From Pseudevernia furfuracea (lineage: Eukaryota; Ascomycota; Lecanoromycetes; Lecanorales; Parmeliaceae), in contig JAIUPT010000033.1 in NCBI GenBank assembly GCA_022315425.1, positions 1,364,001-1,428,000 of the forward strand: DNA of 64,000 bases, written 5' to 3'. Below the pieces are notes generated by a model, which saw only the letters and a list, made by a program, of their open reading frames with translations, did no database searches and was not told where the DNA came from. Both the position numbers and the translations under genes were made by a program. Positions within the stretch are counted from its first letter, which is position 1. The number at the start of each line of letters is the position of its first letter. Positions 30,258 through 38,745 of the stretch are shown here, piece after piece.

Positions 30258-30827
30258 ATGGAACTCACCGACAGCCGTGACTGTCACGAGTTTCCCAAAT
30301 ATGAGTTCAAAAGAGGGATGATTTTCCGCGCCTCTCTCCACGAGGAAGACTATATGGGGGTTACTGCAGCTGCGTATTCGGCGCCTTCCCAACTTTCCGT
30401 GGCTGCCTCAGATATGTCGACCACAAGCGGTTTTGCAAGAAATCACCAGCATATGACGGACTTCGGACCGGTCTATTCCGAGAATAGATTCATGGTCGTT
30501 ATTGTTTTGGGAGCTGATACTTACATCGCGCTGCCGTTCTACACGCACGCTGGAAATGGCACCGCATACAAGCAAGGGAAAGACGAGTACATATCCATCC
30601 AAGACCACCGGGAGCCTGAAAAATGCGTTCAACAGGGCACAGTCGGTATGGTTCGCACTTTGGTGCTAAAAGAGCATGTCAAAACCTTGCACGAGTTCAC
30701 TACGGCTCATCTGGGTAATCCAATTTCACGAAAGTACAGGTTGCCTATTGCGCACCAAGGCAGGTTGACGGACGAAGATACCGAACGTTTGATATCCTTA
30801 TTTCAAAAATGGGTCACAAAGCATTGA
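30258..30827 (+). CDS. Family B protein B3, domain-only version
   Basis: 189 aa from the ATG at 30258 (MELTDSRDCHEFPKY); an ATG at 30150 would add 36 residues read opposite the A5 fragment. The product is nearly only the DUF6590-like domain: YEFKRGMIFRASLHEEDYMG, FGPVYSENRFMVVIVLGADT, YIALPFYTHAGNGTAYK, YISIQDHREP, GNPISRKYRLPIAHQGRL and DTERL. The disordered N-terminus present in B1, B2, B4 and B5 is absent, and no intact divergent promoter lies upstream, so expression is uncertain. The reading frame itself is intact. Confidence 0.65.
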   Translation: MELTDSRDCHEFPKYEFKRGMIFRASLHEEDYMGVTAAAYSAPSQLSVAASDMSTTSGFARNHQHMTDFGPVYSENRFMVVIVLGADTYIALPFYTHAGNGTAYKQGKDEYISIQDHREPEKCVQQGTVGMVRTLVLKEHVKTLHEFTTAHLGNPISRKYRLPIAHQGRLTDEDTERLISLFQKWVTKH

Positions 30828-31758
30828 GGCGGGCCTCTTTGCAAAAATGTAGGTTGGAAAGTGTGGAGGAATTGCTGACGAGAAAACAGAACTGACTGTC
30901 TTTTACACTTGCTTCAAAAGTGGAATTGTTTGAGACTTTTCGGGATTTGCGTGGTACCGGGAGACGTATCTTTGTACCTTCGTTCTTTGTTAGTCAACGT
31001 CAGCTCCGACGTCTCAACCTATCTTTGTTCGTAGTAGCTTCATCGATGGTTGTTATTTTCACCGCATGTAACTACAAGTTTCTTCATAGCACACTTAGGA
31101 AGTACTGGTTCCTCGTCGTGAAAGCTGGATTTCTTTGCTAAATAGTCAAAGAGTTCCTTGTTGAAATACTTACTATTTCGTTTGAGGACTCTTTCACGGG
31201 TTGTATTATTTCTAGTCTATGAGTTAATTACCGCTAACCTTACAGAGTTAGTACTCTAAGTCATTTAAAACCCAGTGTAATTTCCCGCGAAGCGCTTCTC
31301 TGCTTCCCGGTTTTCTCTCGTCTCGACAACTATTCCAGACCATTGACGGCCTCTACCTCACTGGACATAAGTGTCAATGTGTTAGACGAGACACTTTATC
31401 TGTTAGGAATTGCGTCATCTCACATAAGCGTCACTTCAAACAAAGTCAAGAGAGAAAGATATACGGTACTTCTATCCTTAGTATGTACATCAAACAGTAC
31501 TTCCTTGTCAATACAGACCTAGTTCCCTGCTATTCACTATCTCGCGATATGTACAGGCGCCAGATTGGATGGCTTCTCTACCATCGATAGGCGGTTATCG
31601 CTTGTCGCAAGCGTTACAGCATCCGATGACTGAGAACATTTTGTCTCTCTCGTACCATCTATAAAGTACAAGCTGCTGCAAGCGCTTGGAGGGCTAGTAT
31701 GCCCTCCAAAATTTCTGCTTTCCTATCTTGGTTGAGCGTGCCCCGTCCACGCATACCA
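30828..31758. other. Intergenic, no gene supported
   Basis: Only weak ORFs with no motif. One TTCTTTGT occurs at 30983-30990. Confidence 0.4.
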
Positions 31759-32929
31759 ATGCCTTCAAAACCAAAGACTTGCACGCTTTCAGCATATCTC
31801 TTTCTCACATTCCTTACGAGTTTCACATTCTCACTGCCTACTGGACCGTTGATTCCGCCCTTTCTTTCGCTCGTCCAAGCCTCGCCGATTCTTGAGTTAT
31901 CACAAGCTACGAATTTGTTACTGCCAACGTAATTAGATGCGTTACCACTCAAGTACAATAGCTGACGAAGAGACTTTTAGCTCTGGTACATTTCCCATAC
32001 CCAAGACAGACCTGACTCTGAGGCTTCACGAATTTGGACCCCTCTTGAACCCTACAGACTTGAACTCATTATTCGTCGAAGCGAGCAGCGAGATCCAACA
32101 TCACATTGACCAAAGTAGCGTGGATGCGGCCTCATCCGAGCAATGGTATAATTACAAGTCAGAGGATGGACTAGTGCTGGAAATATGGAGTAAATCCGTC
32201 TCCCTGGAAGGGTATGTGAGCTTGGGCGAACTACGGAACGTTATCGATGGGCTGTCGCTGTACATGATGCAAGGGCGACGATCCCGAGCGGTTCGATTCC
32301 AAGTTATCCACAAACTTGGTGCTACCAAAGCCGTCATCCTGAACATAGGCTCCATCAGACAAGACGTAGCCTTGCGGACTACCAGTCCCAAGCGAGATGT
32401 TCCACCGTCGCCTTTGGTACAATACGCTTCTACGTCATCAGCAGTTGGGGGCGTGAATGCGAGTACACTGAGCCTGCTAACGGGAGACGACTTTCCTATT
32501 CCCCACTCTGACTATTCGCTGCATCTGGGGAATTTGGGCTCTCAATTGCATCCCTGGGACTTGGAAACCCTCCTCATCGCCGTTAGCGCTGTCATTGAGA
32601 AAGAAATCACCGCCCATGGCAGGAATGCTCGTTTGCCCTCGATAGAGTATTCGATGAACTTAGGAGGCTTGCAATTTTGGATACGGAGAATGCCATGGGA
32701 TACCGTAAATCTGGCTTGGGCTGAGCTGGCGATCATTGTTGACGGGCTCTGGCTTTACGTTGTCGATGGAGGGAACGACCGGGAGGCTTTTATTGATGTC
32801 ATCAATCATGCCACTGGCAAGCAAGTTGCTTTAGGATGGATTGGGAAGCCTCATAGGCATCTAGAGCTTACGTCGACCGTGAATGTAAGAAGGGGCTTAG
32901 AGGGGCTTGCTTCTCTGCAGATTTCATAG
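31759..32929 (+). CDS. Secreted protein with an internally duplicated domain
   Basis: join(31759..31928, 31981..32929), 372 aa. The 52-bp intron has GTAATT, a perfect CTGAC branch and TTTTAG; frames close exactly. The start at 31759 gives a signal-peptide-like N-terminus (KTCTLSAYLFLTFLTSFTFS); an upstream ATG at 31699 adds 20 residues. The rest consists of two homologous units of about 120 aa (residues ~61-182 and ~228-345). Both start FPIP(K/H)(T/S)D(L/Y)(T/S)L(R/H)L, continue LxPxDLxxLxxxxSxxI, and include GELRNVIDGLSLY or AELAIIVDGLWLY. No enzyme motif is seen. The gene sits at the centre of symmetry between the two A/B arrays. Its function is unknown; effector or surface roles are speculation. 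Confidence 0.72.
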
Positions 32930-33147
32930 ACTTGCAATTGACCATATCGCAGTACGGCAGAAAACGAACTATTTGAGACAATTGAAAACGATACGACTTA
33001 CAATGAAAATTGGAATACTTCCGTCCCAACATTGACAGACTTCACTGACTGGGCGCTTTGCCACCGCGACGACTCCTCCATGATACGAGCATCTGCAGCC
33101 GTCAGTATTGCTAGGGGGTCTTGAAACTTACCGTCCTGCATATTCCC

Positions 33148-34131
33148 CTACTCTGGCCTTATTCCCAGCATATACTGGCCGAAGAGCTTCAAAAGACCGT
33201 TCTTTGAATCTTCTCGCAGATGCCCTTGAGGTGCGACTGGCAAAGTGTACTTGCGCGAAACTGGATAGGCAATGTGAGCTACACTTTTTGGAAGTAAATG
33301 CTTACAGTCAGGCTTCAGATACTCGGTATGCAGCAGGAATCCCGCCTCCTTTAGAGATCTGGGTTCGCGATAATCTTCGATAGATGCGTACTCCCATTTG
33401 TTGTCTTTGTGAGCGAGACCGTTGCCTCCGTGGGTGTAAAGAGGAATGGCGAGATAATGCTCGTAAAATAGGGCTATGACGATCATGAAACGAACTTCCG
33501 TATAGATTGGATCGTTCCAATTTGAAAAGGTAATATGCCGCTCCTTCTTATTTGTGGTCCTTGGGGCTGACATCCCTGAGTGAGAGTATCTTCCTTGATG
33601 GCCAACGGTTTCCGACGCTTCCACGGAGCGGGGCCGAGGTGTCCAGTTGAAGTCTTCTTCATGAATCGGAGCCTTTATGATCGTGCCAACCAAAAATTCC
33701 TCCTTGGGAAACCGGCAACATATACTCGCACTGATATCCTTCATACGCGGAAGAGGATGGTCTCGGATTTCCAATAGCTCGAAATCTGCTCTGGAACGGC
33801 TTTTTTTGTCATTGGGGTCATTCGGATTGTACGAATGTGACTGATAATTACTGGTAGTACGTCTCGAGATGGCACTCGTAGCAGATGACTTCAGCTTCGC
33901 GATGGTGCGGTTTTGTATAACATTGATCGGAGCGTCTTGCTGTCGAGGGTAGTCCCAGTCGCTATCGAGGCGCTGCCTCTTGTTTCGATGATTTCCATTA
34001 GGTGATGAGTAGTGATCGCGCGTTGGGAAATGATCGCGTGTTGGCGACCAATGGTCGAGCATCTGGCTTCGCGCGGTGGACCTGCCACCAGTGCTACTAG
34101 ACGCTTCCGTCATTGTGATTGTAGGAGTCAT
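33148..34131 (-). CDS. Family B protein B4, DUF6590-like domain
   Basis: 327 aa from the ATG at 34131 (MTPTITMTEASSS); the frame is open upstream to 34434 but lacks family similarity there. The N-terminus is Ser/Asn/Arg-rich and disordered, with a basic NKRQRL that could be a nuclear signal. The C-terminal domain has FPKEEFLVGTIIKAPIHEED, PIYTEVRFMIVIALF, YLAIPLYTHGGNGLAHK, YASIEDYREP, AYPVSRKYTLPVAPQGHL and SKNGLLKLF. It is the most diverged of the intact B proteins, as its partner A3 is among the A proteins. Head-to-head with A3. Confidence 0.8.
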   Translation of the reverse strand: MTPTITMTEASSSTGGRSTARSQMLDHWSPTRDHFPTRDHYSSPNGNHRNKRQRLDSDWDYPRQQDAPINVIQNRTIAKLKSSATSAISRRTTSNYQSHSYNPNDPNDKKSRSRADFELLEIRDHPLPRMKDISASICCRFPKEEFLVGTIIKAPIHEEDFNWTPRPRSVEASETVGHQGRYSHSGMSAPRTTNKKERHITFSNWNDPIYTEVRFMIVIALFYEHYLAIPLYTHGGNGLAHKDNKWEYASIEDYREPRSLKEAGFLLHTEYLKPDCKHLLPKSVAHIAYPVSRKYTLPVAPQGHLREDSKNGLLKLFGQYMLGIRPE

Positions 34132-34809
34132 GGTTTTGGAGGAAGATTTGATTTCACGGCAATGCCGCTTGTTAATGGTAAGGAGAGGTTTTAGTTGAAG
34201 TGTACTGTGGATTGATAACTGGAGATAATTCTTGATCATTGCAATGAGCCGCGGGCCAAAGTTGTGACTTGAAGTGACTTTCGCTCCTTCTTTATGTCTA
34301 CAATACTCTATGACAAGGAATAGCCTTTCACGACAAACACGCGTTGACGAAGGACAAGCATTGCGATCGGCATAAGCGTCGTTCTTTGAATACAGAACAA
34401 GGCTCAAAGCAATGGTTTTCAACTCTGAACACAAGCAATAGATTCAGGTATCCAACTTTGAAAAAGAAGGTGCAGTGGCGAGGGAAATTTTCATTTCACT
34501 GACAAAGAAAGAAGGAACCGGAGAGACAAAGCAAGCAGCGGACCCTATTCCTGCCGAACTATCCTAAAACGGAGGCGACCATAAAGAACTCGTACATCGC
34601 AGAAAAGCGCACGACGAACTAATTTCTTCTCTTCGAATTTTTTTCTCACCAAACTATAAGAGTCATATATACCTTTCCAAACCTACAGCAACTGCAGCCT
34701 GTCGAGCAAGCAAAGCCGACCGTCTGTTGATAGCGCCGAGTTTCACAAAAGCCAACTATTCAAATTCCGCCTTGCACGTACTTGGGATACTTGCATAGGA
34801 GGCTTTGAG
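34132..34809. promoter_or_regulatory. Divergent promoter B4/A3
   Basis: 678 bp. It contains GACAAAGAA at 34501-34509 (the complement of TTCTTTGTC) and a second GACAAAG at 34525-34531. No other similarity to the left promoters was seen. Confidence 0.45.
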
Positions 34810-36321
34810 ATGTTTCAACAAAATACTAACCGTTCGAGCCAGATTCGTGAGCGTTCGAGTGCATACGAGTATTCTCCACACACAGGCGACAGATCCGACA
34901 ATTCGCTTAACATGAATGGCAAACGCTCACGAGGCAACTTCCAGATGGACCAAATGGAGACGTCACGGAAGCTTGCTCGACTAGAGGGTGACCATGAACG
35001 AGAAGAGTCCCAGCAGCCATCAAATGCTATTGCAAATACTTCAAGCCCACAATTGGAGCAACAGTTCGTTGACGGACCAGGCCATATCGTTTTCATCGAT
35101 GAGGGAGGGAAACGCTGCCCGGCAATGTGTTTGAATAAAGGGTTGGTCAGCACCTTCATCCGCATTGGCGTGATGAGTCGTGATTTACTGGAAAAAGATG
35201 CAGAAATACAAAAGGCACAATTCGAGCTCGAGAAGATCAAGTTCTCAAACCAATCGGCTGGTATGGAGGAAGCAAAGAAAAAAGTGGAAGAGGCCATCAA
35301 GATCCAAGAAGACATAGAAGCGGAAATACCGGAGCTGGTCGAAGCTCGGCGGCGATATGATAGCCTTACGCAGGAGAACCAATGGTCCAAATTGTCGCTC
35401 GATAACACCAGAGCGGCTGCTCAATTCGTGATTGATCAGATACTCGACAGTGAGAACCTGTTGAATATTCCAAAGCTCAAACCACAGGAGCCGGTAGAAG
35501 TTAACAAGGACCACTCCGCAAAGCCTAGGCCAGTTCCCGAGGACGCAGTGCACGATATCCAGAAGTCCGACATGCCCAAAAGCAGCCCAGCCTCGTCCAC
35601 CACAAGCACACAATCGATGACCGACAACGAGGAACAACTTACTCCCCGTCAACTAGCCCTTCGACATTTCAGATGGGCGGGAAAAGAATTGGACTTCCGC
35701 AAGAGACAATTCGCTCTCATGCAGGAGGAGTTTGCGCAAGCAGTAGCAGCAAATGAAAGGTACCAAGGAGAACAAGACCCAGACAGACTCCCGAGTACCA
35801 CCCAAACCGACAATGACTTGGAGGATCTCCGAAAGAAACAATGGTTTACCAGGAAGGTGATCGAGGCCGAAGAAGAGTACGATCGTGCAGAACAACATGC
35901 CGAGGCACTCGGTCTGGGTGACATTTTGGCTGATCCCCAAGCTTGTTATTGGGGCGAAGAATACAATGACTTTCTGCCGCGTGGTCCGGGAAGCCCGTCA
36001 GTGGTTCCTGTGGATCGGCCGCGGATTGAAGCTTGGATGGCATCAGTCCCAGATTTTGCTGTGGTGGATTCTCAGAGGCAGGAGCACGCTGAGTCAGCCG
36101 AAGTCGATGATTGGGAAGCCAAGTCGGTTGAGATATTCGACAGCATCAGCCTCGTTGCTCGCGACATGTATCGCCAGAAGATCGATAAATGGCAGGAGCT
36201 CTCTGGTCGTTTGGGAGAAGACAATGCTGAGGGACCCTCGCCGGAAAATGTACGCCGGAATCCTCGGAGACGTTGTCGAGGTAGGTCGTCTCCCGGTGGA
36301 AGCCCTCCCACGAAGTCGTGA
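34810..36321 (+). CDS. Family A coiled-coil protein A3, divergent partner of B4
   Basis: 503 aa from the ATG at 34810. It lacks the MxTRV N-terminus of A1/A2/A4 and instead begins Ser/Asn/Arg-rich with a basic GKRSRGNF. Then follow EQQFVDGPGHIVFIDEGGKR (equivalent to the QFTEGPARFV block), a long coiled coil (EEAKKKVEEAIKIQEDIEAE), HFRWAGKELDFRKRQFALMQ, VIEAEEEYDRAEQHAEALGL, and the C-terminal AEVDDWEAKSVEIFDSISL with YRQKIDKWQ. The tail is Arg/Pro-rich. It is the most divergent intact A protein, but every block is in order. No enzyme motif. Confidence 0.8.
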   Translation: MFQQNTNRSSQIRERSSAYEYSPHTGDRSDNSLNMNGKRSRGNFQMDQMETSRKLARLEGDHEREESQQPSNAIANTSSPQLEQQFVDGPGHIVFIDEGGKRCPAMCLNKGLVSTFIRIGVMSRDLLEKDAEIQKAQFELEKIKFSNQSAGMEEAKKKVEEAIKIQEDIEAEIPELVEARRRYDSLTQENQWSKLSLDNTRAAAQFVIDQILDSENLLNIPKLKPQEPVEVNKDHSAKPRPVPEDAVHDIQKSDMPKSSPASSTTSTQSMTDNEEQLTPRQLALRHFRWAGKELDFRKRQFALMQEEFAQAVAANERYQGEQDPDRLPSTTQTDNDLEDLRKKQWFTRKVIEAEEEYDRAEQHAEALGLGDILADPQACYWGEEYNDFLPRGPGSPSVVPVDRPRIEAWMASVPDFAVVDSQRQEHAESAEVDDWEAKSVEIFDSISLVARDMYRQKIDKWQELSGRLGEDNAEGPSPENVRRNPRRRCRGRSSPGGSPPTKS

Positions 36322-36907
36322 GATAGACTGGCAGCACAGGGGGAAATGTACTGTATTACTGGCGGAGATTCTGGCAGATATTGGATTTAGAGCATCACAT
36401 ACCTTTTTTATTTGTACTGCGCCAATGTGTGAATCTTAGCGAAAATGCTCATATTGGTGGTCTGAGGAATAGACTCACAGCGCTAGCTCGCAACTCCTAC
36501 GAGCTTAGGGCGCGTTTAATTATGAGTCCTGGTTATTCATACCACAGCCACACTTGATCGGAGGACAGCTTAGAGGGTACACACAATGCTGGCCTAGGAC
36601 TAGTCACGAATGTCATTCAATATTACCTGGAGAAAAGACCATAGGCGTTTCTAGGGATCCTGGTGTACAGCTCGATTTAACGCTATGAAAAACAACAATC
36701 TATCACTAAAATATGAAGAGATGCAGCAGAGCAAATATTCCAAAATACTCACGCATTGAAGCTGTCTCACAGAGGCATCAGGACCCGTCTCCCATTACTG
36801 CGAGATCCCATCAAGAACAAAAATCTGGTATGAGATCTATGCCTGTGTCATCGTCAGTACTTGATCCAAACCTGCAATTTTCTCTGCCCAATGGCGGCCT
36901 ATGCTTG
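36322..36907. other. Gap between A3 and B5 stop codons
   Basis: Convergent 3' ends. No gene or recognisable repeat; the hairpin found after B1 and B2 was not seen. Confidence 0.4.
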
Positions 36908-38089
36908 CTAGTTGTCATCCTCATCCCAGGTCTTGCGGTGCAGGCGCACCAGTCGCTCTGCACTTGCCTTATCCAACGTACCTTGATAGGCCACTGGCAC
37001 GTCGAATCTGCAAGGAAACGCAAAAGGAATCCATGCAGTACTCACCACGTCCAGAAAGTCAGCTTGCGGACTCATGTAGGCCGTGCGGAGTGGCTGATGC
37101 TCCGACTGTTGCTGACAAGGGTCGAGCTGTCGATGATCTTGAACGGATATCCAATCACATTTCTCGTCTGAGTTAGTGTTTGCTAATCCTCTCCCCTCAT
37201 GTGTAAACAGGGGAACGGCCGAGTAGATAGACTTCGCCACGTTCACAACAATAAAGATTCTATTCTCAGAATAGATTGGACCAAAATCCCCGTGATGCCG
37301 GTGCTCTTTACGACGTCTACCATCTCTTCCACCGTCGACTAGTGTTGAAGCCTGCGAAGCCTTGGCGATAGCTTCCTTGGACGTCCCTTTAAAGTCTGAC
37401 TCGTGGATGTTCATGCGAATAATAGTGCCGACCTTGAATTCAGATCTGGGGAATGGGAGGTACTCACGGTATCCGGCCTGCTCCATCGGAGTCTGGTTGG
37501 CTCTTCGCTTGTAAGAGATGGAATACTCACTGGCCCGAGGTTTGGGGTACTCGCGGTCGGATCTGGGCGCGTACTTACTCGCCTTTGAGTTGGCGCTTGA
37601 TGCAAAGACCGGTCGCTGCCAACCTAGACATCTTCCCATAGGCACTGGCTCAGCCTGTTTTGGAGGACCAACTGAGAGCGACGCCATCGAATTCACAACA
37701 TCTTGCCGACCGTTTTGTCTCGCTTCTGATGCTTCCTTGGACTTCTGAGTCACGCTCTGCTTATCTTGGCGTTTGGATTGGGATGTGTTCACTGAGTCGT
37801 TCTCAAAGAAATCGTCGTCAGGAAGACTAGGGTCAACAACGACAGGCTTTTGCGTCCTAGTATGAACCTGTGAGTATGGGACCAGATTACTGGGTGTGCT
37901 GGGAAGGTGGCTTCCCGTGTTGCTAGGCATGGATGATTTATTGTAGTTCTTCTTTGGGGTCGCGCTGGATGGCTTGGGTGGGGCCAGGTCCCTAGACTTC
38001 CCGACTCTGCTTTGCGGGTAAATTGGCTTCTCGCCTCGAAGTCTTGCTATGGCGCTAGGTGCCCCAGCGACTTGAAAACCGGGTGACAT
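36908..38089 (-). CDS. Family B protein B5, DUF6590-like domain
   Basis: 393 aa from the ATG at 38089 (MSPGFQVAGAPSAIARLRGE). The N-terminal 200 residues are disordered and Ser/Pro/Gln-rich, with KPVVVDPSLPDDDFFENDS and NSMASLSV in the places of GVLDGLLEDKAVW and SIACLTL in B1. Domain: FPRSEFKVGTIIRMNIHESD, FGPIYSENRIFIVVNVAKSI, YSAVPLFTHEGRGLANT, WISVQDHRQ, PFAFPCRFDVPVAYQGTL and SAERLVRLH. Head-to-head with A4. Confidence 0.8.
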   Translation of the reverse strand: MSPGFQVAGAPSAIARLRGEKPIYPQSRVGKSRDLAPPKPSSATPKKNYNKSSMPSNTGSHLPSTPSNLVPYSQVHTRTQKPVVVDPSLPDDDFFENDSVNTSQSKRQDKQSVTQKSKEASEARQNGRQDVVNSMASLSVGPPKQAEPVPMGRCLGWQRPVFASSANSKASKYAPRSDREYPKPRASEYSISYKRRANQTPMEQAGYREYLPFPRSEFKVGTIIRMNIHESDFKGTSKEAIAKASQASTLVDGGRDGRRRKEHRHHGDFGPIYSENRIFIVVNVAKSIYSAVPLFTHEGRGLANTNSDEKCDWISVQDHRQLDPCQQQSEHQPLRTAYMSPQADFLDVVSTAWIPFAFPCRFDVPVAYQGTLDKASAERLVRLHRKTWDEDDN

Positions 38090-38745
38090 TTTGCTTGTAG
38101 TTGAAGGAGGCGGTCTGCTAGGCGATTAAAGGTGGGTGGGTTGAGATAAGGAAGGGGAGAAGTTCAGACCAGGGAGCAGTCTGGTCAGTATAATTGAAGT
38201 GGGTAGGACGAGACGAGATGGAACAAGGAGAGGCAGGTACTCTGTATAGGCTAGAGTTCACAAGCGTTGAACACAGGACGATGCCATTGGAACAGGCTAC
38301 AAAGAACTACGTCAATTTCTTGGTGTAACAAAGCGAAAAATAATGCGGAACAATGTGCAACAATGCTTTTTCCACAAAGCAGCCTGCTGACACGGTCTAA
38401 TTGAATACCTGACAAAGGGAAAATGACATCATGCTCTTTGTTCACAGATGGAGTAAACATCATCTGTTAGAACGGCAACAAGGAAATCCTCCCGACAAAG
38501 AGCATGTTTGACAAAGAAAAGACTGCAGAGCATAACAAAGAATTCCATGACCAAGCCTTCAAAGGACTACCGACACTCACTGGCTTGGTATTCTCGTGTA
38601 AGATAGTCCGCAATAAGTGTTCCCTCTGGAGACAGCACTCATACTCTTACACACCAAACCATCGAAGCTTCCAACTCAAGCTCTACATTCCATGCCCAAT
38701 CCCCATCGTCGCATCAGCAATTACATCTTTTTCAGCCTTTTAACT
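38090..38745. promoter_or_regulatory. Divergent promoter B5/A4
   Basis: 656 bp with ACAAAGAA at 38511-38518 and 38535-38542, and GACAAAG at 38411-38417, 38494-38500 and 38510-38516. The first reads GACAAAGGGA, which contains the ACAAAGGGA form known as the pheromone response element of Ustilago Prf1. Confidence 0.5.

Noticed and set aside
34815..35924. Minus-strand ORFs opposite A3
   Set aside because: Antisense shadows of the coiled-coil coding sequence, a common effect of Glu/Lys-rich codons.
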